From Chelatococcus sambhunathii (GTDB taxonomy: Bacteria; Pseudomonadota; Alphaproteobacteria; Rhizobiales; Methylopilaceae), in contig JADBEO010000005.1 in assembly GCA_031316315.1 (NCBI GenBank), forward strand, positions 1 through 64,000: a DNA stretch of 64,000 nucleotides. Reading direction: 5' to 3'. The notes beneath the pieces are model-generated. The model saw only the letters and a list, made by a program, of their open reading frames with translations, had not been told where the DNA came from and did no database searches. This document shows, piece after piece, positions 8,886 to 17,143 of this stretch (position 1 is the stretch's first letter; each line of letters opens with the position of its first letter). A program made the translations under genes and the position numbers.

Positions 8886-9716
8886 ATGAACGGACTTGCC
8901 GGACTTGCTCTCAAGACGCTGACGGGCGTCGCGCTGGGAGCCATGCTCGTCGGCTCCGCCTCGGCCGCCGATCTCGCCGCTCCGGAGCCCGCCGTCGTGG
9001 CCGAGGTGCCGTCCATGATCGACGTCGCCTTCGGCGTCGCCGGCGTCACCGACTACCGCTTCCGCGGCATCACCAACTCCAAGAAGGATCCGGCGATCCA
9101 GGGCTACGCCGAGCTGCAGGTCGCCGACTGGTTCTACGCCGGCGTCTGGGGTTCGAGCGTCAACTTCCCGCGCCCGCTGAGCGATCCCTCCATGGAGATC
9201 GATTTCTACGGCGGCATCCGCCACTCGTTCGACTTCTTCTCGATCGACATCGGCGGCCTGTACTACTACTACCCGGGCGAGGCCAAGTTCGCGCGTGAGA
9301 CCGACTACTGGGAGCTCTACGCCAAGCCGGCCGTCTCGTTCGGCGATTTCGGCTCGATCACCGGCAACATCTACTGGACCTCGGACTTCGTGAACCTCGG
9401 CAACGACGCGCTCTACCTCTCGGTCATCCCGAAGGTGAACGTGCCGCTCGCCGCATTCCCGGACCTGTCCTTCTACGTCTCGGGCGAGCTCGGCAAGCAG
9501 TGGTTCGACAAGTCCCGCTTGGCCAATCCGCGTGACTACGTCACCTGGAACATCGGCGCCGGCGTGACCTACAAGGCCATGACCCTCGACGTGCGCTACA
9601 GCGACACCGACCTGACCAAGCGCGAATGCGCGCTCAACACCGGCGTCCGCGGCTGGTGCGGCGACGCCGTCGTCGGCAAGATCTCCTTCGACACCTCGCT
9701 CAGCAAGCTGAAGTGA
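8886..9716 (+). CDS. TorF-family putative outer-membrane porin
   Basis: A secreted 276-aa protein with signal peptide (MNGLAGLALKTLTGVALGAMLVG to SASA) and a beta-barrel composition. The mature part starts with the family hallmark pattern FGVAGVTDYRFRGITNS followed by PAIQGYAELQ and the WFYAGVWGSSVNF strand, typical of the TIGR02001 (TorF) family of about 240-280 aa. It ends with alternating strands rather than a terminal Phe. ATG 8886 is chosen because it begins the signal peptide and follows a GGGG-containing ribosome site. It stands alone, with its own long leader and a strong terminator. The transported solute is unknown. Confidence 0.85.
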   Translation: MNGLAGLALKTLTGVALGAMLVGSASAADLAAPEPAVVAEVPSMIDVAFGVAGVTDYRFRGITNSKKDPAIQGYAELQVADWFYAGVWGSSVNFPRPLSDPSMEIDFYGGIRHSFDFFSIDIGGLYYYYPGEAKFARETDYWELYAKPAVSFGDFGSITGNIYWTSDFVNLGNDALYLSVIPKVNVPLAAFPDLSFYVSGELGKQWFDKSRLANPRDYVTWNIGAGVTYKAMTLDVRYSDTDLTKRECALNTGVRGWCGDAVVGKISFDTSLSKLK

Positions 9717-9747
9717 TCGAACGGGCCTGACGGCCCGTCCCAGATGA

Positions 9748-9778
9748 AACGCCGCGCTCGAAGGAGCGCGGCGTTTTT
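9748..9778 (+). terminator. Rho-independent terminator of porin gene
   Basis: AACGCCGCGCTC (9748-9759), loop GAAG, GAGCGCGGCGTT (9764-9775) then a T run. A smaller GC hairpin (acgggcc / ggcccgt) precedes it. Confidence 0.9.
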
Positions 9779-9829
9779 CATTTGAAAGCTCGATCGGCGC
9801 CGGACGTCACGACGCCGCGCGAAGAAACC

Positions 9830-10333
9830 TCAGTCGCCGCCCTTGAGCTTGGCGTTGCACTGCGAATAGTAGCCGCCGCCCTTCTCGATCCACTTGGGCT
9901 GATCGACGCCGGCCTCCTTGTTCGACCGGTATTGGTCGAGGCAGGTGTGCATCCGCGCCTTGCCCGGCGTCTCACTGGCGTATTTCGGCGAAACGTCGCT
10001 CGGGAAGGACGCCTTTCCGGAGGCGGTCTTCTTCGGCGCGGCGGTCTTCTCGGTCGCCGGCTTGTCCGTGGCGGTCTTGGTCGCTGCGGACGGCTTCGGA
10101 GCGGTCTTGTCGGCCTCCTGCTCCGCCGCGGCGGCCTCGGCCTCGGAGGCGTCTTCGTCGGAACATTCCGCCTTGCGGAAGTCGTTCCATTTCATGCCCT
10201 TCAGCGTGTCGGCCTGTTTCGCGGCCTGATACTTCGCGCTGCATTCCTTCATTGTCAGCGCCATGGCGGGCGCCGGCATGGACAGGGCCGCCGCGAGCGC
10301 GGCCGCCGAACACAAGCTCAAGAGTCGCAGCAT
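9830..10333 (-). CDS. Secreted protein with two cysteine-bounded repeats, PsiF-like
   Basis: 167 aa with a signal peptide (LRLLSLCSAAALAAALSMPAPAMA). Two similar modules, C-x3-Y-x3-K...W...C, flank a low-complexity Ala/Lys/Thr linker (about residues 65-110). The first is ECSAKYQAAK...MKWNDFRKAEC, the second TCLDQYRSNK...PKWIEKGGGYYSQC. Each pair of Cys could form a disulphide in the periplasm. The pattern recalls PsiF-repeat proteins. ATG 10333 is chosen because it begins the signal peptide and follows GAAGGAAAC; a longer frame upstream has no such site. Function unknown. Confidence 0.7.
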   Translation of the reverse strand: MLRLLSLCSAAALAAALSMPAPAMALTMKECSAKYQAAKQADTLKGMKWNDFRKAECSDEDASEAEAAAAEQEADKTAPKPSAATKTATDKPATEKTAAPKKTASGKASFPSDVSPKYASETPGKARMHTCLDQYRSNKEAGVDQPKWIEKGGGYYSQCNAKLKGGD

Positions 10334-10464
10334 GGGATCGTTTCCTTCAAGCGGCGGCTGGACAGCCGCGCGAGCGCCCCGGCGATTACACCGCCGCAGC
10401 ATGGTATAGGGCACGCCCGCCGAGCGTCGCCCCTGCGCGACTCCGACGAAAGATCAGTCGGCGT

Positions 10465-10818
10465 TCAGGCCGGCGGCGTCTTGAGCTCGCCCTCGGGGCT
10501 GGCCTGGTCGACCGCTTCCGGCAGACGCCCGGCGAGCACCTCCAAGGCCTGGTCGACCGGCAGGCCGAGACGCTCGGCGACGGCGCGGACCTGCTCGTTG
10601 CTGAGCGCGTTGCGCAGGTCCTCGACCGTGATCGGCTGGTTCGAGCCGCGCCCGAGCCACGAATTGACCTGCTGGCCGAGGCCCGAACTCGACAGCTGAT
10701 CGAGCACGCTCTGCAGGCCGCCCGGCAGCAGTTTTTCGATGAGGCCCGGGAGCGCCGCCCGCCCCGCCTCCCCGAGCGGGCCGCCGAGGCCGCCCTTCGC
10801 CTGATCCAGCCAGCTCAT
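10465..10818 (-). CDS. YidB family (DUF937) protein
   Basis: A 117-aa cytosolic protein with the YidB/DUF937 pattern: Gly/Leu-rich N-terminus (LIEKLLPGGLQSVLDQL), then GQQVNSWLGRGSNQPIT and the helical core VEDLRNALSNEQVRAVAERLGL ahead of a short tail. The pattern Q-x-V-x-S-W-l-g-x-G-x-N is diagnostic of the family. ATG 10818 follows GGGAGA; an in-frame start at 10860 adds 14 basic residues and is less likely. The biological role of YidB-like proteins is unknown. Confidence 0.8.
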   Translation of the reverse strand: MSWLDQAKGGLGGPLGEAGRAALPGLIEKLLPGGLQSVLDQLSSSGLGQQVNSWLGRGSNQPITVEDLRNALSNEQVRAVAERLGLPVDQALEVLAGRLPEAVDQASPEGELKTPPA

Positions 10819-10924
10819 CCCAGATCTCCCTGTTCGTCGTCGCGCGGCCGTTTCGACCATCGGGCGACCCCGCCGACGAGCATAACGCCTGGAGCTTCAG
10901 CGCCCAGCGCCAGGACGCATGGGA

Positions 10925-11671
10925 TCAGCGCGTCGCCTGCACGCTGCGCATCCGGTCCTCGAAGATCACGAGCCCGGTGAGCAGGCCGGTCCGGAACGCG
11001 CCGGTGTCGAGATTGACGCGGTGCGGATGGTTCAGGTCGAGCGGGATCGTCGGCGTATGTCCGTGGATCACGGCGACCTTCTCCGGATAAGGGCCGGCGC
11101 TGTCGAGCCACGGCCATCGCGTCCACATCAGGGTATGGTCGCTCTGATGGTCGAGCGGGACGTCGGGATCGATGCCGGCATGGGCGAACAGGAGATCGCC
11201 GAGCCGGACCTTGCGCGGCAGGGCCGCGAGCCAGCCGATCAGGTCGGGCCCGAGGGCGTCGGCGAAACGTTCGGGCCAGTCTCGGTCGTCGGCGTCGACG
11301 CCGGACGAGGCGAGCGTCTCGACGCCGCCGAAGCCGAGCCAGGCTTCGCGTTCGTGCGGATCGCGTCCGAAGATTGCGCGAAGCATGCGGTCCTCGTGGT
11401 TGCCCATGACGGCGATGGTCGGCGTTCCGGCGAGGCCCGCGCGCGCCCGCTTCAGGGCGGAAAGACTCGCAGGGCCCCTGTCGACCAGATCGCCGAGCTG
11501 CACGATGCGCGCCGATGCGGCGCCGGCGAGATCTTCGGCGACGGCGTCGCCAACCGCCGCGAACAGGTCGTCATGGCCGTGGACGTCGCCGATCGCAGCG
11601 ACCGCCTGGCCGGGCGCGAGCGGGCGGATGGCGGGCCGCCACGGTCCGCGACGGATGGCGATGGCGCTCAT
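10925..11671 (-). CDS. PPP-family metallophosphoesterase (bis(5'-nucleosyl)-tetraphosphatase / Ser-Thr phosphatase type)
   Basis: 248 aa with all metal-binding motifs of the PPP superfamily in order: GDVHGH (about 28), GDLVDRG (about 60), GNHE (about 90), FAHAGID (about 163) and IHGHT (about 202). These ligate a di-metal centre that hydrolyses phosphoesters. The short length and lack of extra domains fit bacterial symmetrical Ap4A hydrolases and PrpA/PrpB-type protein phosphatases alike; sequence alone does not separate them. It is a single gene, downstream of lanmodulin on the same strand but separated from it by a terminator. Confidence 0.85.
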   Translation of the reverse strand: MSAIAIRRGPWRPAIRPLAPGQAVAAIGDVHGHDDLFAAVGDAVAEDLAGAASARIVQLGDLVDRGPASLSALKRARAGLAGTPTIAVMGNHEDRMLRAIFGRDPHEREAWLGFGGVETLASSGVDADDRDWPERFADALGPDLIGWLAALPRKVRLGDLLFAHAGIDPDVPLDHQSDHTLMWTRWPWLDSAGPYPEKVAVIHGHTPTIPLDLNHPHRVNLDTGAFRTGLLTGLVIFEDRMRSVQATR

Positions 11672-11709
11672 GAGGCGAGACCTATGGCGCTCACGCGCCG
11701 CGCGCCAAG

Positions 11710-11737
11710 AAAAAAGCCCGCGCCTTGCGGCGCGGGC
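11710..11737 (-). terminator. Rho-independent terminator of lanmodulin gene
   Basis: Read on the minus strand: GCCCGCGCC, loop GCAA, GGCGCGGGC, then six T residues. It starts about 20 bases after the lanmodulin stop codon. Confidence 0.9.
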
Positions 11738-11758
11738 CGAACGGGACCGAAGTCCGGA

Positions 11759-12169
11759 TTACTTGACGATCATCAGGATGACGGCCTGGCCGGCCGGCGT
11801 GTCCAGCTCGGCGGCGTCGAGCGAGCCGTCCTTGTCGGGATTCGCCTTGGCGAAGCGTTTGCGCAGGATCGAGAGCCACTCGTCCATCTCCAGCGTCTTG
11901 TCGCCGTCCTTGTTGGCCTGCTTCCACTCCTTCTCGGTGATGCGGCCGGCGGTCTCGTTGCTCTCGAGGGTCGTGTCGCCGTCCGGATTGATCTCCGCGA
12001 ACAGTTTCACGCCGAGGTTGATCACCTCCGCGAGCTCGAGCGTCTGATCGTTGTCCTTGTTGTATTTCTTGATGACGTCAGCGCCGGACATCTTGGACTG
12101 GGCGAAGGCCGGCGCGGCGGTCAGGGCAACGGCGGCGAGGGCGGCGCCGGCGGCGAGGCGGAAGTTCAT
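11759..12169 (-). CDS. lanM: Lanmodulin-like periplasmic lanthanide-binding EF-hand protein
   Basis: 136 aa: a signal peptide (to about residue 24) and four 12-residue EF-hand loops at 37-48 (NKDNDQTLELAE), 61-72 (NPDGDTTLESNE), 86-97 (NKDGDKTLEMDE) and 110-121 (NPDKDGSLDAAE). The inter-loop spacing of 12, 13 and 12 residues is the lanmodulin signature; calmodulin-type pairs are spaced about twice as far. The C-terminus (TPAGQAVILMIVK) also matches lanmodulins. Pro at loop position 2 occurs only in loops 2 and 4; position 1 is Asn in all; position 9 is Glu in loops 1-3. From memory this pattern is closer to the Hansschlegelia-type lanmodulin than to that of Methylorubrum. It binds rare-earth ions in the periplasm. 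The gene has its own ribosome site (AAGAGGAG) and terminator. Confidence 0.88.
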   Translation of the reverse strand: MNFRLAAGAALAAVALTAAPAFAQSKMSGADVIKKYNKDNDQTLELAEVINLGVKLFAEINPDGDTTLESNETAGRITEKEWKQANKDGDKTLEMDEWLSILRKRFAKANPDKDGSLDAAELDTPAGQAVILMIVK

Positions 12170-12540
12170 GAGAGGCTCCTCTTAATAATAAGAACGGACT
12201 GGCGACATTGTGGTTACGTCAGCCGCGGATACAGCGAGTCGATCTGTGCTGCGGCGCGCACATACGCAAGGTGAACTTGATAAGAAACAAATAAAGTCAA
12301 GACGGCAGTCTTCAAGCGCGTGACGCGGCGAACGGACGCAAACTTTGCGCGGCGTGGCGCGGCGCTCGACCATGCGACCGTTGTTGGAGCCGTTCCAAAA
12401 AGATCAAGGGGTGAGGCGGACCCGCCGACGCGCGCGGCAGCGATGCGCGCCCAAATACGCGCGCGAGCAAGCCGAACCGGACGTCGGCGCCCCAGCGCGC
12501 GCTTCTGGTCCGCTCCGCCCTGATCCCTCGCGGGGACGCT
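12170..12540. other. Intergenic region upstream of lanmodulin
   Basis: 371 bases between the end of phaZ and the start of lanM, both on the minus strand. The AT-richer part (12180-12310) should hold the lanM promoter and leader. The rest is very GC-rich with no supportable gene. The ribosome site lies in AGAGG-AG-CCTCT, a short dyad directly before the ATG. Confidence 0.45.
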
Positions 12541-14046
12541 TCAGTCGACGGCTTCGCTTTGCGGCGTCTGCGCGCCCGCTCGTCTTGATGCGGCCTTCCG
12601 CTTCGGAGCCGGATCGGGGCTCTCGGGGGCGTCCCCCGAAACGAGCGGGGCGATCGGCGGAACGTCCTCACCCGCGGAGACGCCCTCCGTCTCGGCCGGG
12701 CGCGGCGTCGGCCCCGGCTTCGCGGCGGCGCGCGGTTCGTTCGACAGGATGAAGTCGCCGATGCGCGGCGCGATCTCCGCGCGGAAGCGCGAGCCGTTGA
12801 ACACGCCGTAATGGCCGACGCGCTCCTGGAGGTAGTGGACCTTCTTGTCCTCGGGCAGGCTGGAGCAGAGCGTCTGCGCGGCTTGCGTCTGGCCGACGCC
12901 GGAGATGTCGTCCCGCTCGCCCTCGACGGTCATCAGCGCGCAGCGGCGGATCTTCGAGCAATCGACGAGCTTGCCGCGATGGGTCATCTCGCCCTTCGGC
13001 AGCGCATGGCGCACGAAGACGGTCTCGACGGTCTGAAGGTAGAACTCGGCCGTCAGGTCCATCACCGCGAGATACTCGTCGTAGAACTCGCGGTGCTTCT
13101 CGGCCGAGTCGCCGTCGCCGTCGACGAGATGGTTGAAGAAGTCGTAGTGCGCCGACATGTGGCGGTCGAGGTTCATCGACACGAAGCCGGTGAGCTGCAG
13201 AAAGCCCGGATAGACCTGCCGCATCATGCCCGGATGGGGCCAGGGCACGACGGTGACGACGTTGCGCGCGAACCAAGCGGTGCCGCGCTCGATCGCCAGC
13301 TGGTTCACGGCGGTCGGGTTGGCGCGCGTGTCGATCGGGCCGCCCATCAGCGTCATCGACCGCGGCACGAAGGGATCGTCCTCGGCCTCCATCCGGGCGA
13401 CGGCCGCGAGCACCGGCACGGCGGGCTGGCAGACCGCCATGACGTGGATCTCGCCCTTCAGGAAGCGGAACATCGAGATCAGGTAGTCGATGTAGTCGTC
13501 GAGGTCGAAGGCGCCCTCGGTGAGCGGCACAAGCCGGGCGTCGGTCCAGTCGGTGACGTAGACGTCGTGGTCGGGCAGCATCGCCTCGACCGTGCCGCGC
13601 AGCAGCGTGGCGTAGTGGCCGGACATGGGCGCCACGATCAGCAGCTTCGGCTGCTTGCGGGAGCGCTCCCCGAGCCCCCGCTCGAAGCGGATGAGATCGC
13701 AGAACGGCCTGCTCCAGACGACGCGCTCGGTGACCGGCACGCGCTCGCCGCGCACGGACGTCTCCCTGATGCCGAACTCGGGCTTGCCGTAGCGGCGGGT
13801 CGCGCGCTCGAACACTTCGCACATCGCGCCGATCTTGCGGCCCCATTCGGTGTGGGCGGCGGGATTGATCGGGTTCTTGAAATACAGGCGGCCGGCGTCG
13901 GCCATGGCGCGCGCCGGCCCGAGCGAGGCCTGCGCGGCCTCGAACATCCAGTAGAGCGGCATCGATGTCGCCGAGCCGCCCCACTCCGTCTGGATCGGGG
14001 CCCCGCCGAACTCGCCGATCCCGCCTCTCTTGCCGTCCCGAGCCAT
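12541..14046 (-). CDS. phaZ: Intracellular polyhydroxyalkanoate depolymerase
   Basis: A 501-aa alpha/beta-hydrolase-type PHB depolymerase (TIGR01849 type). It has the N-terminal pattern MPLYWMFEAAQASLGPAR, then KLLIVAPMSGHYATLLRGTVE, VYVTDWTDAR, and the nucleophile region MAVCQPAVPVLAA. That nucleophile is Cys instead of Ser, typical of this family. HYGVFNGSRFR near the C-terminus supplies the catalytic His. A proline/alanine-rich tail of about 60 residues follows. ATG 14046 follows GAGGGGCG; an upstream in-frame extension is not credible. It would mobilise carbon stored from serine-cycle acetyl-CoA. It is divergent from the redox kinase gene. Confidence 0.9.
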   Translation of the reverse strand: MARDGKRGGIGEFGGAPIQTEWGGSATSMPLYWMFEAAQASLGPARAMADAGRLYFKNPINPAAHTEWGRKIGAMCEVFERATRRYGKPEFGIRETSVRGERVPVTERVVWSRPFCDLIRFERGLGERSRKQPKLLIVAPMSGHYATLLRGTVEAMLPDHDVYVTDWTDARLVPLTEGAFDLDDYIDYLISMFRFLKGEIHVMAVCQPAVPVLAAVARMEAEDDPFVPRSMTLMGGPIDTRANPTAVNQLAIERGTAWFARNVVTVVPWPHPGMMRQVYPGFLQLTGFVSMNLDRHMSAHYDFFNHLVDGDGDSAEKHREFYDEYLAVMDLTAEFYLQTVETVFVRHALPKGEMTHRGKLVDCSKIRRCALMTVEGERDDISGVGQTQAAQTLCSSLPEDKKVHYLQERVGHYGVFNGSRFRAEIAPRIGDFILSNEPRAAAKPGPTPRPAETEGVSAGEDVPPIAPLVSGDAPESPDPAPKRKAASRRAGAQTPQSEAVD

Positions 14047-14194
14047 GCTCGCCCCTCTGGTCTTGCTGCGCTGCGGTAGGCGCCGACGTTCGGCCGGAAG
14101 CCGCGGTCGGTCAATGGGCCCTTGGTCTTGACGCCAATGGCCGACGTCGGAGCGTCGCATTCAGCGCGGTCCGGCGCTCATATATGGTCGCGCG

Positions 14195-15514
14195 ATGGCC
14201 CTCGACCTCACCACCGCCTCGGTCCAGCTGCGCGCGCAGAGGGACTTGCGCCTCGACACGCTGATCCGCCTCAGATGGCTCGCCGTCGCGGGCCAGACCG
14301 CGGCGCTGCTCGGCGTGCACTTCGTTCTCGGCTTCCGCCTGCCCCTGCTCGCGGGCCTGCTGGTGATCGCGCTCTCCGCCGCCCTGAACGTCGCCCTGCG
14401 GATCGCCTATCCGGTCAGCCAACGTCTCTCCGGCGTCGCCGCCGGCGCGCTGCTCGCCTACGACGTGCTCCAGCTGGCCGCGCTGCTCTACCTGACCGGG
14501 GGCCTCGAAAATCCCTTCAGCATCCTGTTCCTTGCGCCGGTGATGATCTCAGCGACGGCGCTCTCGCCCGGGATCACCCTGCTCCTCGGCGCGCTGGTCG
14601 CGGTCTGTGCGAGCGTGCTCGCCCTCAGCCGGTTTCCGCTGCCCTGGCCCTCGGTCGGTTCATTGGAGCTGCCTCTGCTCTATGTCGCCGGCATCTGGTG
14701 CGCGCTGATGCTCGCGCTCGCCTTCATCGGCGTCTACGCCTGGCGCGTCTCCGAGGAGGGACGCGAAATCGCCCAGGCGCTCGCCGCGACGGAACTCGTG
14801 CTCGCCCGCGAGCAGCATCTGTCGGCGCTGGACGGGCTCGCCGCAGCCGCCGCCCACGAGCTCGGCACGCCGCTCGCCACCATCGCGCTGGTCGCGAAAG
14901 AGCTCGAGCGTGCGCTCGTCCCCGGCCCGCACGACGACGACATGGCGCTGCTGCGCGAACAGGTGTCGCGCTGTCGAGACATCCTGAAGAAGCTGACCTC
15001 GCTCGACGAACAGGGCGCGCCTTTCGAGACCATGCCCGTCGGCCATCTGCTGGACGACATCGTCGAGCCGCACCGCAATTTCGGGGTCGCGCTCGACATC
15101 CGGGGCGAGGGGCCCCGGCCGGAGCCGCGCTGCCTGCGCAATCCAAGCGTGCTTTATGGACTCGGCAACATCGTCGAAAACGCGGTCGACTTCGCCGCCT
15201 CGCGCGTCGAAGTCTCCGCCCGCTGGGACGCCGACAAGGTCGAGATCGAGGTTCTCGACGACGGTCCGGGCTTCGCGCCGGAAATCCTGACGCGTCTCGG
15301 CGAGCCTTATGTGTCGAGCCGGTCGGCCGACCGCGAGGCGACGAGCGAGGGCGGCGGGCTGGGGCTGGGTTTCTTCATCGCCAAGACCCTGCTGGAACGC
15401 TCGGGCGCCCGGCTGACCCTCGGCAACCGCGCCGGAGGAGGGAGCGGCGCACGCGTCAGGATCGTCTGGCCGCGTCTGCGCTTCGAGGCCCAGCCGCGCC
15501 AGGCCGCCGAATAG
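14195..15514 (+). CDS. regB: RegB/ActS/PrrB-type redox sensor histidine kinase
   Basis: 439 aa: about six membrane segments (residues 28-182) carrying the quinone-sensing motif GGLENPF (102-108), a dimerisation/phospho-acceptor segment [14 protein letters not shown] (His221), and the ATPase boxes N (NIVENAVDF), D (DDGPGF) and G ([12 protein letters not shown]). Cys260 in [10 protein letters not shown] matches the redox-active Cys of RegB. The family controls CO2 fixation, respiration and nitrogen metabolism through the partner RegA/ActR; no response regulator is adjacent here. Divergent from phaZ with 148 bases between. Confidence 0.88.
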   Translation: MALDLTTASVQLRAQRDLRLDTLIRLRWLAVAGQTAALLGVHFVLGFRLPLLAGLLVIALSAALNVALRIAYPVSQRLSGVAAGALLAYDVLQLAALLYLTGGLENPFSILFLAPVMISATALSPGITLLLGALVAVCASVLALSRFPLPWPSVGSLELPLLYVAGIWCALMLALAFIGVYAWRVSEEGREIAQALAATELVLAREQHLSALDGLAAAAAHELGTPLATIALVAKELERALVPGPHDDDMALLREQVSRCRDILKKLTSLDEQGAPFETMPVGHLLDDIVEPHRNFGVALDIRGEGPRPEPRCLRNPSVLYGLGNIVENAVDFAASRVEVSARWDADKVEIEVLDDGPGFAPEILTRLGEPYVSSRSADREATSEGGGLGLGFFIAKTLLERSGARLTLGNRAGGGSGARVRIVWPRLRFEAQPRQAAE

Positions 15515-15683
15515 AACCGGCGCCGCCGCGAGAGCATTGACGCTGCGCCGCTCTGTTGCTACGAGACCGCGCATTCGCGGCGGGCTCGAAGTCCGCCGCT
15601 TGTCGTTTCGCGCACGCCCGGCCGGTCCGTGGCGAGCCGTCCGGCCCGGAGCCGGGCAAGACCGTTTAAGGACTGACACCGCT

Positions 15684-15950
15684 ATGGCCAATACGCCGTC
15701 GGCCAAGAAGGCCGCTCGCAAGATCCTCCGCCGCACCACGGTCAACGGCGCCCGCCGCAGCCGCGTCCGCACCTTCCTGCGCAAGGTCGAGGAGGCGATC
15801 GCCTCCGGCAAGGCGGAGGACGCCAAGACGGCGCTCCGCGCGGCCGAGCCCGAAATCATGCGCGCCGCCCAGAAGGGCGTGCTGCACAAGAACACCGCCT
15901 CGCGAAAGGTGTCGCGCCTCGCGGCGCGGGTGAAGGCGCTCAGCGCCTGA
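15684..15950 (+). CDS. rpsT: 30S ribosomal protein S20
   Basis: An 88-aa basic protein starting [18 protein letters not shown] with the three-helix S20 pattern ([46 protein letters not shown]). It binds 16S rRNA early in 30S assembly. AAGGA lies upstream of the ATG at 15684. The position upstream of dnaA is usual in Hyphomicrobiales. A rho-independent terminator follows. Confidence 0.97.
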   Translation: MANTPSAKKAARKILRRTTVNGARRSRVRTFLRKVEEAIASGKAEDAKTALRAAEPEIMRAAQKGVLHKNTASRKVSRLAARVKALSA

Positions 15951-15975
15951 AATCACGACGATTTTGCGACGTCCT

Positions 15976-16001
15976 AAAGCCCGGCCCTGCGCCGGGCTTT
16001 T
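15976..16001 (+). terminator. Rho-independent terminator of rpsT
   Basis: AAAGCCCGGC (15976-15985) pairs with GCCGGGCTTT (15991-16000), followed by further T. It lies 26 bases after the rpsT stop. Confidence 0.9.
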
Positions 16002-16137
16002 CGTTTCTGCGCGCCCGGCCTTCGCCGATATATGTGTTCTTACGTACGCAGATTCGGGCTTGACTCGACGAAGTTGATCACGCGCGCGCCATCTCGACGG
16101 ACGGAGAGTCTAGCCTCCTGAAACGCTCAAAAAAACC

Positions 16138-16160
16138 CCTTAAATGTCAGACATTTGAGG
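16138..16160. promoter_or_regulatory. 23-bp palindrome upstream of rhodanese-dnaA
   Basis: CCT-T-AAATGTC-A-GACATTT-G-AGG is symmetric except for one pair around a central A. Such a site suits a dimeric repressor or replication-control protein. The regulator is unknown. Confidence 0.5.
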
Positions 16161-16611
16161 GCAGGTGGCGGAGAGGGACCTAGAATCTCGCGTTCATCGA
16201 ACCGTCACGACCGAGACCAGCGCTAACCGTTGAAAAAAGAATCGGAACGCCCCGTCGCGGCGGCTCCGTAAAGGATTTGCTGGCTATAGAGGGTCTTCCC
16301 GTCAGCCGCCGGCCGGTCTGGGGAGCGCGAATCGCGGCGCCCGACCGATTCGCCGATGGAGGGCCATTGCGCCTCCGGAGCGCCCCGTTGTATCTTGCCT
16401 CGCATGGACGGAGTTGAACTAAATCACATAAAGCGGGCTTAGTAAGACTTCGATCTCTCAATAATCAACAGAAATGCTCTGCAGACCGAAAGTTGTGCGA
16501 TGACGCAATATTCGGAACAGTGGGGTTCGACAAGCGGGATGTAGACCCTTCCCTCGGGTTCTTTGGGCGAGAGGGATCTTTCATCTAAAATTTGCGGGTA
16601 AGGAGCGCCGA

Positions 16612-16629
16612 ATGCGGATTCGGCGATAG
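16612..16629 (+). other. Five-codon leader reading frame ahead of the rhodanese gene
   Basis: ATG CGG ATT CGG CGA TAG has a near-ideal Shine-Dalgarno (AAGGAG, 6 bases upstream) and ends 7 bases before the rhodanese ATG, which has no good ribosome site of its own. Reinitiation after this mini-frame is a plausible way to translate the rhodanese. Confidence 0.35.
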
Positions 16630-16636
16630 CGGGCGC

Positions 16637-17080
16637 ATGTCTTCTTCGAACAGGCCTTACGCTGGAGACGTCACGCCGAAAGAGGCGTGGGCGACGCTTG
16701 GCGCCGAGCCTTCCGCGGCGCTTGTCGACGTCCGGACGGTGGCCGAGTGGTCCTTCGTCGGCGTCCCGGATCTGGGTGGGCTCGGGAAAAGCCCGCTGTT
16801 CCAGGAGTGGCAGAGCTATCCGACCATGCAGGTCGACCCGTCCTTCGCGGACCGCGTCGCCGACGCGCTGGGCGCCGCCGGCGCGACCGGCGATACGCCA
16901 GTGTTCTTCCTGTGCCGGAGCGGCGCGCGCAGCCAGGCCGCCGCGGCGGCGCTGACGGCGCGGGGCTTCGCTCAATGCTTCAACGTCGTCGGCGGCTTCG
17001 AAGGTCCGCTCGACGCGTCTCGCCATCGCGGCGGCTCGGCCGGCTGGAAAGCCGACGGCCTGCCGTGGATGCAATCCTGA
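16637..17080 (+). CDS. Rhodanese-like sulfurtransferase domain protein
   Basis: A 147-aa single rhodanese domain: the start PYAGDVTPKEAWATL, the conserved ALVDVRTVAEWSFVG substrate-side motif, and the active-site loop CRSGARSQAAAAAL with the persulphide-forming Cys (about 98). A C-terminal GGFEGPLD completes the fold. Such proteins transfer sulphane sulphur to thiophilic acceptors, often thiol relays for tRNA or cofactor sulphuration. It lies just upstream of dnaA on the same strand with a 63-base gap. The ATG at 16637 is chosen by domain start; an in-frame TTG at 16592 would add 15 residues without support. Confidence 0.85.
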   Translation: MSSSNRPYAGDVTPKEAWATLGAEPSAALVDVRTVAEWSFVGVPDLGGLGKSPLFQEWQSYPTMQVDPSFADRVADALGAAGATGDTPVFFLCRSGARSQAAAAALTARGFAQCFNVVGGFEGPLDASRHRGGSAGWKADGLPWMQS

Positions 17081-17143
17081 TCCGCGGCGTCCGCCGCTCA
17101 AAATCGTCAATCACCGGGACCGCCGGTCGTTCGGGGAGGTCTG

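Larger units (their letters stand above)
15951..16636. other. Long rpsT-rhodanese/dnaA intergenic region
   Basis: 686 bases upstream of the rhodanese-dnaA genes. It holds the rpsT terminator, a 23-bp palindrome at 16138-16160 and a short leader reading frame at 16612-16629. Short frames on the minus strand have no ribosome site or recognisable product. I see no clear DnaA boxes (TTATCCACA-like), so I do not call an origin although dnaA lies just downstream. Confidence 0.45.

Noticed and set aside
11759-12169. Calmodulin-like calcium sensor
   Set aside because: EF loops are spaced 12-13 residues and the C-terminus resembles lanmodulin; calcium-sensor pairs are spaced about 24 residues apart.
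15951-17143. Calling an oriC upstream of dnaA
   Set aside because: I could not find convincing DnaA boxes or an AT-rich unwinding element, and many alphaproteobacteria have the origin elsewhere.
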